Below are positions 1 through 6,832 of a stretch of 21,248 bases of DNA, in pieces. Source of the DNA: Bacillota bacterium (GTDB taxonomy: Bacteria; Bacillota; Negativicutes; Sporomusales; Sporomusaceae); contig JAEWGR010000091.1 of NCBI GenBank assembly GCA_023388195.1, positions 1-21,248 of the forward strand, read 5' to 3'. The position numbers were made by a program, and so were the translations under genes. The notes beneath the pieces were generated by a model. That model saw only the letters and a list, made by a program, of their open reading frames with translations, was not told the DNA's origin and made no database searches. Position 1 is the first letter of the stretch, and each line of letters starts with the position of its first letter.

Positions 1-830
1 GCTATGCCCTGTTTCCCCATATGACTGTTGAACAAAATATCGCTTTTGGTCTGGAGCAGCGTCAGCTTGACCCGGGAACAATAAAGAAACGGGTGGCCGA
101 AGCTATTGATATGGTGCAACTGACCGGGTTTGAAAAGAGGAAACCCAAACAGTTATCGGGCGGCCAGCAGCAGCGGGTTGCTTTAGCCCGGGCACTGGTC
201 ATCAGGCCACGGTTGTTGCTGCTTGACGAAAGCTTAAGCGCTCTGGATAAGAAATTGCGGGTGGATATGCAGGTTGAACTGCGGCAGATTCAAAAATACC
301 TGGGCATTACCACTATCTTTGTGACCCATGATCAGGAGGAAGCGTTAACGCTGTCAGATAAAATTGCAGTTATGCAAAATGGCAACATTATTCAGATGGA
401 CACACCACATGTCATGTATGAAAAACCATGCAATACCTTTGTTGCCGGTTTTTTAGGTCAATCCAACTTTTTCCCGGTTGTCGTCAAAGCAATTGATCAG
501 AACCGGTATTGTCTGGAACTGAATAACGGGGCACAAATCCGGCTGCCGGCGGGGGCGGAAGCCGGCCTGAGGCCGGGCGCGGCCCGCATTTTGGCAGTGC
601 GGCCGGAGCGCATTAGTTTGGCGGCTGAATGCCCTGACGGTCGGGAGTGTTTGTCCGGAAAAGTTAAGTTCATTACCTATGCCGGCAATATTTCCAATTT
701 CCGGATAGAAGTGATGGGAAAAGAGGTTATAGTGCAACTCCAGAACTCGTTCAGTGGTGAACGTTTTAAAACCGGTGATGAAGTGTATTTAACCTGGGAT
801 CCGGCAGGCAGTGTCCTGCTTAATGAGTAG
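1..830 (+). CDS. ABC transporter ATP-binding protein, PotA-like (5' truncated)
   Basis: This is the nucleotide-binding subunit of an ABC importer of the spermidine/putrescine-iron-sugar type. The reading frame is open from base 3 and reads YALFPH just before the methionine at 21, so the gene begins outside the window; roughly the first 80-90 residues, with Walker A and the Q-loop, are missing. Visible from Met21: signature LSGGQQQR (about residues 45-52), Walker B LLLLDE (65-70), D-loop SALD and H-loop His103 in VTHDQEEA. A C-terminal TOBE-type region carries the LAVRPERISL motif seen in PotA, CysA and MalK proteins. The usual DEP after Walker B is DES here. The substrate cannot be read from this subunit. 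It lies 8 bases upstream of a PfkB kinase gene, and the two are probably co-transcribed, which favours a sugar- or nucleoside-like substrate by context only. Confidence 0.9.
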   Translation, partial: YALFPHMTVEQNIAFGLEQRQLDPGTIKKRVAEAIDMVQLTGFEKRKPKQLSGGQQQRVALARALVIRPRLLLLDESLSALDKKLRVDMQVELRQIQKYLGITTIFVTHDQEEALTLSDKIAVMQNGNIIQMDTPHVMYEKPCNTFVAGFLGQSNFFPVVVKAIDQNRYCLELNNGAQIRLPAGAEAGLRPGAARILAVRPERISLAAECPDGRECLSGKVKFITYAGNISNFRIEVMGKEVIVQLQNSFSGERFKTGDEVYLTWDPAGSVLLNE

Positions 831-838
831 GTGACCGT

Positions 839-1786
839 GTGGGGAGAAATAACTTTATAAAAAACAAGGTGCTGGTCTTGGGTGGTCTGATTATCGATAA
901 ATACTTGCTGGTGGGAGAGTACCCGGCTAAAGGCGAAGATGTACTGATTACAGAATCGTTTGAGCGGGTGGGCGGGTCGACAATTAATGTGGCCTGTACC
1001 CTGAAAAATTTGGGGATCACTGCCTTTCCGGTCTCAACCGTAGGCGACGATCCTGATGGCCGGGTGATTGAAGCTTATTTACAAGCCGCCAATATTCCCC
1101 GGGACTGCGCCAGGGTACAGGCTGGTCAGCGCACAGGGTATTCGCTGGTCATTGTGGACGCTTCTTCGGAAAGAACCTTTATGACCTTCAAAGGCTGTGA
1201 GAGCAAGTTTTCGGCTGACTTAGTCGCCGGGTCCGTGCTGGCGTCAGCTGCACTTGTTTATCTGACAGGCTATTATCTTTTGGCTGAAAACGCCGGTGAC
1301 ATTGTCGATTTTATCCGGGCCGCAAAAGCCGGGGGGGGCGTGATCATGTTTGATCCGGGGCCGCTGGTGCATGAGATTAATAACAATATTTTGCTGGCCG
1401 TATTAGGCCTGAGCGATATTTTGATACCTAATGCAAAAGAAATTAAAAAACTCCGGGAATACCTGAAAATCACCGTTGATTTTATAGAATGGACAACAGA
1501 GCAGGGGATTGGCTATGTCATTGTTAAGAATGGCAGTGACGGGGCAACCGCCTATACAAGGCAGAAAAGATACGATTTCCCGGCTTTTGCAGTCAAGGCG
1601 GTAGATACAACCGGAGCCGGCGATTGTTTTGCCGCCGGCTGTATTTATGGCTTCTTGCAAAACCTGGATATGGAAGAGATATTAAAAATTGGGTCGGCCT
1701 GTGGTGCCCTAAATACTACGTTTATTGGCCCCAACGGCAATTTTGGCCTTGATGATATTAAAAAACTAATCAAAGGGGACTACTGA
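839..1786 (+). CDS. PfkB-family carbohydrate kinase (ribokinase-like)
   Basis: A 315-residue ATP-dependent kinase of the ribokinase/PfkB superfamily, which phosphorylates a sugar or nucleoside hydroxyl in the cytoplasm. Visible motifs: N-terminal substrate-side glycines GGSTINVA (45-52), the NAKE motif (198-201, the family's N-x-x-E), and the signature DTTGAGD (256-262) whose Asp262 is the expected catalytic base. The length is normal. The GTG start at 839 follows a weak GAG/AGG-type site within the end of the upstream ABC gene. The stop overlaps the next start, so translation is probably coupled to the ADP-ribosylglycohydrolase gene. The same pairing occurs in E. coli yegU (glycohydrolase)/yegV (kinase), which sit beside a nucleoside transporter. 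The exact substrate is unknown; ribose or a nucleoside is an inference from context. Confidence 0.9.
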   Translation: MGRNNFIKNKVLVLGGLIIDKYLLVGEYPAKGEDVLITESFERVGGSTINVACTLKNLGITAFPVSTVGDDPDGRVIEAYLQAANIPRDCARVQAGQRTGYSLVIVDASSERTFMTFKGCESKFSADLVAGSVLASAALVYLTGYYLLAENAGDIVDFIRAAKAGGGVIMFDPGPLVHEINNNILLAVLGLSDILIPNAKEIKKLREYLKITVDFIEWTTEQGIGYVIVKNGSDGATAYTRQKRYDFPAFAVKAVDTTGAGDCFAAGCIYGFLQNLDMEEILKIGSACGALNTTFIGPNGNFGLDDIKKLIKGDY

Positions 1787-2775
1787 TGATGTTAGATCGT
1801 GCGTATGGATGTTTAATTGGCGCAGCTATTGGTGATGCCATGGGCATGCCCGCCTCGTTTATGACGCCGCAGCAGATAGAAAAGTCTTACGGACGGATCA
1901 GCGGCTTTAATAAACCGTCGGCAGCACAAGTCGCTCACGGTATGTTAACAGCGGGGGCTATTACCGATGACACAGAAGAAAGCCTGCTTATTGCCTCCGT
2001 TTTAATTGAACATTCCGGTTTCAGCAGGGCGCTGTTTGTCACGAAGATGAAAGAATGGGCCATCAACAATAACATGCTGGCTTCAACCGTAATTGGGCCC
2101 AGCACCAGAAGATTTCTAACCGCTATTATTGAAGGTAGCGACTATCTTGAGGCGGCTAAGATCGGTGATACTAATGGTGGCGCAATGCGGGTTGCCCCTA
2201 TCGGTATTTACTATCACGGCGATATACACCAGGCAGTCCGGGCGGCTTGTGAGTCGGCACTTGTGTCTCATGGCAGTAAACCCGGTGTTAGTTCAACCTG
2301 TGCAGTCGCAGCGGCGGTCGCCTGTGCCATGGCCGGCGACAGAAATATTAATGAGGTTATGGAGGCGGCTTTGTACGGAGCCCGGTTCGGTGAGGCGCAG
2401 GGCTATGATTTGCCGGCTCCGTCCGTAGAGGCGAGAATCAGGCTGGCAATGGAAACAGTGGACCGTCATGCCGGTAAAAGTATGACAGAGCTTGGCAACC
2501 TATTATACCGGCTGATTGGGGCCGGCATGAAAAGCTATGAATCAATTCCACTCAGTCTGGGTGTTTTTTATGCTGGTCAGGGTCATTTTGAAGAATGTCT
2601 GCTTGCCATTATTAATATTGGCGATGATGCCGACACCAATGGCGCTATCGTCGGTGCCCTATGCGGCGCTTTTGGCGGCGCAGCTGCAATAAAGCCCGAA
2701 TGGAAAGAGTATATCCAGGCTGTTAATCACATTGACCTGGCGAAACTGGCAGCCCAGCTCATCGGCCAGGCCTAA
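1786..2775 (+). CDS. ADP-ribosylglycohydrolase family protein
   Basis: A 329-residue protein of the DraG/ARH fold, di-metal hydrolases that cleave N- or O-glycosidic bonds to ADP-ribose or related ribosides. The two metal-binding motifs are intact: TDDTE at 60-64 and GDDADTNG at 279-286. An internal GDTNGGAMR segment (127-135) also fits the fold. The ATG overlaps the TGA of the kinase gene (TGATG), so the two are translationally coupled. Together with the kinase and the ABC transporter it makes a plausible uptake, hydrolysis and phosphorylation route for a glycoside or nucleoside, as proposed by analogy with YegT/U/V. Removal of ADP-ribose from a protein cannot be excluded, but no ADP-ribosyltransferase is visible in the window. 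Confidence 0.88.
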   Translation: MMLDRAYGCLIGAAIGDAMGMPASFMTPQQIEKSYGRISGFNKPSAAQVAHGMLTAGAITDDTEESLLIASVLIEHSGFSRALFVTKMKEWAINNNMLASTVIGPSTRRFLTAIIEGSDYLEAAKIGDTNGGAMRVAPIGIYYHGDIHQAVRAACESALVSHGSKPGVSSTCAVAAAVACAMAGDRNINEVMEAALYGARFGEAQGYDLPAPSVEARIRLAMETVDRHAGKSMTELGNLLYRLIGAGMKSYESIPLSLGVFYAGQGHFEECLLAIINIGDDADTNGAIVGALCGAFGGAAAIKPEWKEYIQAVNHIDLAKLAAQLIGQA

Positions 2776-2791
2776 AACAACGTTAGCAGCT

Positions 2792-2817
2792 AAACCGGCC
2801 ATAGGGCCGGTTTTTTT
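2792..2817 (+). terminator. Rho-independent terminator after the ADP-ribosylglycohydrolase
   Basis: A perfect 9-bp stem (AAACCGGCC at 2792-2800 pairing with GGCCGGTTT at 2805-2813), a 4-base loop and a run of seven T, 16 bases past the stop codon. It closes the ABC-kinase-glycohydrolase operon. Confidence 0.9.
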
Positions 2818-2824
2818 AGGGTGT

Positions 2825-2873
2825 AGGCGGCTTCTGCCGGTGCCCTGAGGACATGGCACAAATTCTTTTCTTA
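2825..2873 (+). repeat. Dispersed repeat, copy A (direct orientation)
   Basis: A 49-base segment that matches the reverse complement of 11840-11894. Shared blocks, in order, are AGGCGGCTTCTGCCGG, CCTGAGG, TGGCACAAA and TCTTTTCTTA; copy B has six more bases between blocks. The segment lies 8 bases after the T-run of the preceding terminator. It holds small potential hairpins (a GGC...GCC pair in the first block and a stem around CCTGAGG). No coding potential was seen. Function and family are unknown to me. Confidence 0.8.
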
Positions 2874-2930
2874 CCTACATGGGGAGGGCACTTGTGTCTT
2901 AAAAAAAGGAATGGTATAAGATAAAAGGTT

Positions 2931-2939
2931 TGCTATAAT
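2931..2939 (+). promoter_or_regulatory. Extended -10 promoter for the CGGC-like gene
   Basis: TGCTATAAT gives a perfect TATAAT preceded by the extended TGn motif. No convincing -35 lies at 16-18 bases upstream, as is usual for extended -10 promoters. Transcription would begin near 2946, leaving a leader of about 60 bases before the ATG at 3005. Confidence 0.6.
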
Positions 2940-3004
2940 AAATATAAAAGAGGTCAAGGGTGGCTGGCGTTGTTAGCTGCCTGACGAAGAAACAGAGGTG
3001 TTAT

Positions 3005-3352
3005 ATGAAAATTGCGATACTTGTCAGGGAAGAAACCATGCTGCGATGTACGGGTAAAGGCTGCCTTAACGCTTTTTTTCAGCGGCAAGACGCTTTTGCC
3101 GGCTATACGGAAGCGCTGGAGCTTGTTGCTTTTTCTCATGCCGGCGGTGATATAGACCACAAGATTGAGATGCTGCGGAAAAATGGTGTGGATGTGGTGC
3201 ACTTGTCATCCTGTATGCGGGGAAAGGCCCAAAACTATGAGGCTTTGGCCAAACGCCTGGGCGAATATTTCGATGTGGTTGGCTACACCCATGGGGCACC
3301 GGATGGCAAGGAACAAGCAACAATATTCAGCAAAAAGACGGTAAGTGAATAA
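3005..3352 (+). CDS. Small CGGC-domain-like protein with degenerate CGGC motif
   Basis: A 115-residue cytoplasmic protein. It begins MKIAILVREE, has CTGKGC at 15-20, a HLSSC block at 66-70 and VVGYTHG near 91-97; this order matches the CGGC domain family, putative metal- or redox-binding proteins of anaerobes, as I recall it. The position that normally carries the name-giving CGGC reads SHAGGD (44-49), and the C...CP after HLSSC is also lost, leaving only Cys15, Cys20 and Cys70. I chose ATG 3005 because GAGGTG lies just upstream; a longer GTG start at 2960 has no comparable site. The gene has its own promoter. Whether it still binds metal is uncertain; the family call is from recalled patterns. 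Confidence 0.65.
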   Translation: MKIAILVREETMLRCTGKGCLNAFFQRQDAFAGYTEALELVAFSHAGGDIDHKIEMLRKNGVDVVHLSSCMRGKAQNYEALAKRLGEYFDVVGYTHGAPDGKEQATIFSKKTVSE

Positions 3353-3473
3353 GTTTGATGCATGGCGGGGCAAGCTGCAATTCCGGCACAACCGGTTATT
3401 AACAGCGCCGGATTACCGCTGATTGTTATGCCTGGGCAACGTGTAGTAGGTAGCGAGTTTGGGAGGCGTAAAA

Positions 3474-5156
3474 ATGGTGGCTTGTGATATTATTTGTTTT
3501 CTGGATGATGATAATATAGTCCGGCATTTTGAATTTCGGAGCCCGGCCGGTAAGGATAGTTTTCAGGGCATCTGGAATGAGTACCTTGGTAAACCCATTG
3601 CCAGTTTTCTTGACGTGGATTTGAGCTTAGGCAGTGGTTATGCCAGCTGGCAGGGAACCCCATTCTGGTTCACCAAAACGCAGAATGTTATGGGGAGCGG
3701 TTTTATTTTATTTATGACCAGCGGGACAAATAACAGCAAGGTATATGAAGAAGCCATGGACTGCATTTCGGAAGGGATTCAAATTTTTGACCGGAATGGT
3801 TATCTGCTTTTTTGCAATAAAGTGAGTGAGCGGATTGAAAAAATGGACAGAACCAAAATTATTGGCAAGCATTTGCTCGATATCTATGAACTTAACGAAG
3901 AATACAGCACGATTTTGAATACCATCAAGGCCCGGGAGCCAGTTATGAACCGCTGCGATTATTTTCAAAATAAACATGGGGAAATGATTACAACTATGAA
4001 TTCAGGTTATCCTTTATTTATTGAGGACCACCTGATAGGGGCAATCGTCCTGGTGCAGGATGTATCTATTCTGGAGCAATTCTGGGAAAAAGCCAATATC
4101 TTTGAAAAGTACCTGTCAGACCGGAATAATGATGATCGCGCCCGGAAAAAAAGCAATTATTACACCTTGAAATATTATACCTTTAATGATTTAATTGGTG
4201 AAAATGAAAGTTTTGTTGAGGCTGTCAATCTCTCACGCAATATTGCGCTGCGGGATTGTGCGGTTATGATTTATGGTGAGACAGGCACTGGCAAAGAACT
4301 GTTTGCTCAGAGTATTCATTCAGCCAGCAACCGGAAAAACAAAGACTTTGTCGCGATAAATTGCGCAGCTATCCCTGAAAGCCTGATTGAGGGGATCTTA
4401 TTTGGCACGGAAAAGGGGACTTTTACCGGCAGTTCTGATCGAATGGGGCTGTTTGAGCAGGCGGAAGGGGGTACCCTGTTCCTGGATGAGATCAATTCAA
4501 TGGGGTTGCATGTACAGTCCAAGCTGCTCCGTGTCCTCCAGGAGAAGAAATTCCGGCGGGTAGGGGGTCTGCGAGATATTGACTGTGATGTCCGGATTCT
4601 CTCTTCCACGAATGAAGACCCGTTAACATGTGTGGAAAACAATAAATTAAGAAAAGATCTATACTACCGGATTAATACGGTTACTATCACAATCCCGGCT
4701 TTGCGGCAGCGGGTGAATGACATAGAGCGGCTGACAAATTATTTCATCGACAAGCTTTCCTACCGGTATTCCAAGCAGGTTAAAACAGTGTCGCCTGAAG
4801 TGATAAACAGATTCAAGGTATATCAATGGCCGGGTAATGTCCGGGAACTTTTGCATGCACTTGAGTATGCCTTTAATATTATGAACGGGAACCGGATTGA
4901 ATTAATTCATCTGCCTAAGTACCTGCAGGACAAGCGGCAGGAGTCTGAGGAAAACACCAGCCAGTCCGAGTGCAAAACAAATTTGCACTCAGGTACATTA
5001 GAACAGCTTATGGCTGAGTATGAAAAAAAAGTGCTCAGGAATATGCTGGCTTATTATCAGAATAATGTCAGCAAGACCGCGAAAGTTCTGGGGATAAAGA
5101 GACAAAGCCTGCAATACCGGATTAAAAAATATGACTGGAATAGTAGCGAACCATAA
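3474..5156 (+). CDS. Sigma-54-dependent transcriptional activator (PAS - AAA+ - Fis HTH)
   Basis: A 560-residue enhancer-binding protein that uses ATP hydrolysis to remodel sigma-54 RNA polymerase. An unrecognised N-terminal segment (1-85) and a PAS-like sensor (about 90-200) precede the AAA+ domain: Walker A GETGTGKE (268-275), the L1 loop GTFTGS (315-320) in place of the standard GAFTGA, and Walker B TLFLDE (334-339). A C-terminal Fis-type helix-turn-helix covers about 526-550. The segment before L1 reads ILFG rather than the usual ELFG. The start is ATG 3474, 5 bases after GGGAGGCG; a TTG further upstream lies inside that site. No response-regulator receiver is present, so it probably senses a ligand or redox state through PAS. 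A consensus sigma-54 promoter lies downstream at 5382-5397 and is the natural target. Confidence 0.93.
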   Translation: MVACDIICFLDDDNIVRHFEFRSPAGKDSFQGIWNEYLGKPIASFLDVDLSLGSGYASWQGTPFWFTKTQNVMGSGFILFMTSGTNNSKVYEEAMDCISEGIQIFDRNGYLLFCNKVSERIEKMDRTKIIGKHLLDIYELNEEYSTILNTIKAREPVMNRCDYFQNKHGEMITTMNSGYPLFIEDHLIGAIVLVQDVSILEQFWEKANIFEKYLSDRNNDDRARKKSNYYTLKYYTFNDLIGENESFVEAVNLSRNIALRDCAVMIYGETGTGKELFAQSIHSASNRKNKDFVAINCAAIPESLIEGILFGTEKGTFTGSSDRMGLFEQAEGGTLFLDEINSMGLHVQSKLLRVLQEKKFRRVGGLRDIDCDVRILSSTNEDPLTCVENNKLRKDLYYRINTVTITIPALRQRVNDIERLTNYFIDKLSYRYSKQVKTVSPEVINRFKVYQWPGNVRELLHALEYAFNIMNGNRIELIHLPKYLQDKRQESEENTSQSECKTNLHSGTLEQLMAEYEKKVLRNMLAYYQNNVSKTAKVLGIKRQSLQYRIKKYDWNSSEP

Positions 5157-5160
5157 TCGG

Positions 5161-5207
5161 AAAAACAGCAAATGATTTTGCAGCGCAAAATCATTTTGCT
5201 GTTTTTT
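5161..5207 (+). terminator. Terminator after the sigma-54 activator
   Basis: A long stem of about 20 bp (AAAAACAGCAAATGATTTTG pairing with CAAAATCATTTTGCTGTTTTT, one bulged T) starting 4 bases after the stop codon and ending in a T-run. Its A-rich left arm could allow function in both directions. Confidence 0.85.
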
Positions 5208-5345
5208 GATTGGAAAAGAGGAATGCTCTTGGCGGGAGGATATAAACTATAAAGTGGCAGCAGGAAGGTATAAATAAATTTTTATCAGAGACAAATGATG
5301 GAAAAGTCTGCGGTTGTGACACTTGATCGCATGTTATAGGGGCGT

Positions 5346-5357
5346 TGGCAGCTGCCA
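5346..5357. promoter_or_regulatory. 12-bp palindrome upstream of the sigma-54 promoter
   Basis: TGGCAGCTGCCA is a perfect inverted repeat centred about 32 bases upstream of the -24 element. It could be a regulator site, but enhancers for sigma-54 activators usually lie farther upstream, so the role is uncertain. Confidence 0.35.
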
Positions 5358-5381
5358 GGACGGTGATGTTGAGAGCAAAAT

Positions 5382-5397
5382 TGGCACAATTTTTGCT
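5382..5397 (+). promoter_or_regulatory. Sigma-54 (-24/-12) promoter
   Basis: TGGCAC, five bases, then TTGCT matches the sigma-54 consensus TGGCAC-N5-TTGCW exactly; the preceding base also gives TTGGCAC. Transcription would start near 5408. It lies 225 bases after the stop of a sigma-54 activator gene, which strongly supports its reality. Downstream are an apparent gene remnant (5417-5560) and the Fe-S protein at 5688, either of which could be the regulated unit. Confidence 0.8.
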
Positions 5398-5416
5398 ATA
5401 TGTTTGGTCAAGATAA

Positions 5417-5560
5417 TTACCATTTTTATTTCATTTTAGCAATGAGGCTATAAATGCGTACATTTATAAGTCTTGTTTTTTATTGGCCGTTAATGAGCCT
5501 AACGGCAAGGTGGAAGAAGTAGCCAAGGATTTTCTTACCTGCAAGGGATTACTCAAGTAA
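5417..5560 (+). pseudogene. Possible C-terminal remnant of an osmoprotectant/glycine betaine-binding protein
   Basis: An open segment ending in TAA at 5558-5560 encodes a tail that includes NEAINAYIYK and VEEVAKDFLTCKGLLK. The last 16 residues resemble the C-terminus of OpuC/YehZ-type substrate-binding proteins (pattern like PEEVAKEFLKSKGLL, from memory). There is no good start codon or Shine-Dalgarno in frame, and an in-frame stop at 5414 precedes it, so I read it as the residue of a deletion that removed most of the gene. It lies immediately downstream of the sigma-54 promoter. A chance open frame is the alternative; the similarity is recalled, not computed. Confidence 0.4.
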
Positions 5561-5687
5561 GACTATATACGGTTGTACAGGGCTATAATTTTCGGGCAAA
5601 GCGGAGTTTGCCGCTGCTGCCAAAATATCAGGACTGCTGTTTAAATACAGACTGTCGAAAATATTACATATCAGGGGGTAACGGGGT

Positions 5688-6668
5688 ATGTCTTTGGTCA
5701 AAAGCTTCATTGAAATATGTAGGGCACCCGCTTTTATTGAACCGTATTTGCATTTTTTTGTTACTGAGCAGGAGATGGAGTTTGTTGTCGCCTGCGGCGG
5801 CAAATGGCTGTCAGTTGGTGAGTTTGCCGCCCTGCTGCCGCAGCCGCCGGCAGAGCTTGCCTTTTGTCTGGAACAAGCGTACCTGCGGCATATTCTGGAC
5901 AAGGAACATACAGATACAGTACGCTACAGTGCCGGCAATTTCTATTACCGGCTGAAGCATTTCTGTCTGTTTGGCAATTATCACATCCTGCCGGCTACCA
6001 TACGGCAACAATTAGATGCTTGGGATTTTGCCGAGTATCTGAGGCAAAACAATTATTTTAAACAGGTCCTTGGCCAAGATCCGGATTACGGGCAGTGTCA
6101 CAATGAATGGATTTTACTTGTAGAGGAGGCAGAGGCAATGATTGATGCCGCTGCAATAGTCCGGCTGCTGCCCTGTGATTGCAAGATGCTGGCCGATCAG
6201 TGTGATTACTCCCGGGAAATATGCCTGGTACTTGATCCCGAACGGGTCACTGACCGGAGCGGCGGCCGGGAGCTAACCAAGGAGCAGGCCAAAGAACTGA
6301 TTCGCAAGCTGGACAAAGAGGGCTTGATGCATACCGGTGGCCCGCCTGACTGGCAGCAACAAGGGCCTGCTGTTATTTGTAATTGCTGTGCCTGTTGCTG
6401 CTACCCCTTTCGGGCAGCCCGCTTGCTGGGGACCAAAGGCAAGTGGCCCAAATCACGGTATGTTGCTACCTTTGACCGTGATAAATGCCTAAATTGCGGG
6501 CTGTGCAGCAAACGGTGCCATTTTGACGCTTTTTATGTTGTCGCAGCCGATGCTGTAACCCCGCGGTATATAGAATTTAATGCCGGTTTATGCTGGGGTT
6601 GCGGGATCTGCGTAGCGTCATGTCCGGCGCAGGCTATCGGACTGACTGCACTGGCTGGTAGAAAATAG
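5688..6668 (+). CDS. Winged-helix-like protein with cysteine motifs and C-terminal 2[4Fe-4S] ferredoxin
   Basis: A 326-residue Fe-S protein. The N-terminal 150 residues look helical and winged-helix-like. Then come a CDC-x6-C-x6-C cluster (Cys163, 165, 172, 179), a GGRELTKEQA helix, the dense motif CNCCACCC (231-238) and a C-terminal bacterial-type ferredoxin with CLNCGLCSKRC (267-277) and CWGCGICVASCP (302-313). The first ferredoxin cluster has His after its last Cys instead of the usual Pro. This architecture recurs in anaerobic Firmicutes as an uncharacterised 4Fe-4S protein; electron transfer or a redox-linked role is inferred. ATG 5688 follows AGGGGGT. It could be driven by the sigma-54 promoter 290 bases upstream. 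The last codons form one arm of a hairpin. Confidence 0.85.
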   Translation: MSLVKSFIEICRAPAFIEPYLHFFVTEQEMEFVVACGGKWLSVGEFAALLPQPPAELAFCLEQAYLRHILDKEHTDTVRYSAGNFYYRLKHFCLFGNYHILPATIRQQLDAWDFAEYLRQNNYFKQVLGQDPDYGQCHNEWILLVEEAEAMIDAAAIVRLLPCDCKMLADQCDYSREICLVLDPERVTDRSGGRELTKEQAKELIRKLDKEGLMHTGGPPDWQQQGPAVICNCCACCCYPFRAARLLGTKGKWPKSRYVATFDRDKCLNCGLCSKRCHFDAFYVVAADAVTPRYIEFNAGLCWGCGICVASCPAQAIGLTALAGRK

Positions 6669-6689
6669 TATTATACCAGCCAGCACAGT
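6645..6689. other. Hairpin spanning the stop codon of the Fe-S gene
   Basis: CTGGCTGGTA (6651-6660) pairs perfectly with TACCAGCCAG (6674-6683); the flanks extend the stem to 14 of 16 pairs, and the TAG stop lies in the 13-base loop. No T-run follows, so it may act on message stability or as a weak terminator. Confidence 0.5.
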
Positions 6690-6753
6690 CCGGGCGCCGG
6701 TAAACACGGACCGGGTGCCAGGGGCAGCGGCCTAACTGAGTTTTGTTTTGGGT

Positions 6754-6796
6754 CAGGGACTGTAGTAGCCGGAATGGGCCTACAGTCCCTGCTTGA
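6754..6796 (+). terminator. Strong hairpin, probable terminator
   Basis: CAGGGACTGTAG (6754-6765) pairs perfectly with CTACAGTCCCTG (6780-6791), 12 bp, followed by a weakly T-rich stretch. It lies between the Fe-S gene and the TetR promoter and probably insulates the two units. The poor T-run lowers certainty. Confidence 0.55.
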
Positions 6797-6802
6797 ATTT
6801 TC

Positions 6803-6831
6803 TTGACAAATGCTCCGGGGCTGCGTAAAAT
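6803..6831 (+). promoter_or_regulatory. Sigma-A promoter of the TetR-exporter operon
   Basis: TTGACA (6803-6808), 17 bases, TAAAAT (6826-6831). The -35 is perfect and the -10 has one mismatch. It lies 40 bases upstream of the TetR start and is overlapped on its downstream edge by a palindrome. Confidence 0.85.
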
Positions 6832-6832
6832 T

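Larger units (their letters stand above)
5208..5687 (+). other. Long intergenic region with sigma-54 promoter and gene remnant
   Basis: This stretch has no intact gene I can support. It holds a perfect 12-bp palindrome (5346-5357), a consensus -24/-12 promoter (5382-5397) and an open segment resembling the C-terminus of an osmoprotectant-binding protein (5417-5560). Past 5561 there is a TATAAT at 5584-5589 with no good -35, and a small hairpin around 5596-5614, before the Shine-Dalgarno site of the gene at 5688. Confidence 0.6.

Noticed and set aside
2852..2873. TGGCAC within repeat copy A as a sigma-54 promoter
   Set aside because: There is no TTGC at the required five-base spacing; the downstream bases are TTTTCTTA.
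2960..3004. Upstream GTG start extending the CGGC-like protein by 15 residues
   Set aside because: It has no convincing Shine-Dalgarno, whereas ATG 3005 follows GAGGTG and gives the typical MKIAIL start.
6688..6724. Imperfect direct repeat CCGGGCGCC / CCGGGTGCC
   Set aside because: Too short and GC-rich to separate from chance; no gene or structure depends on it.
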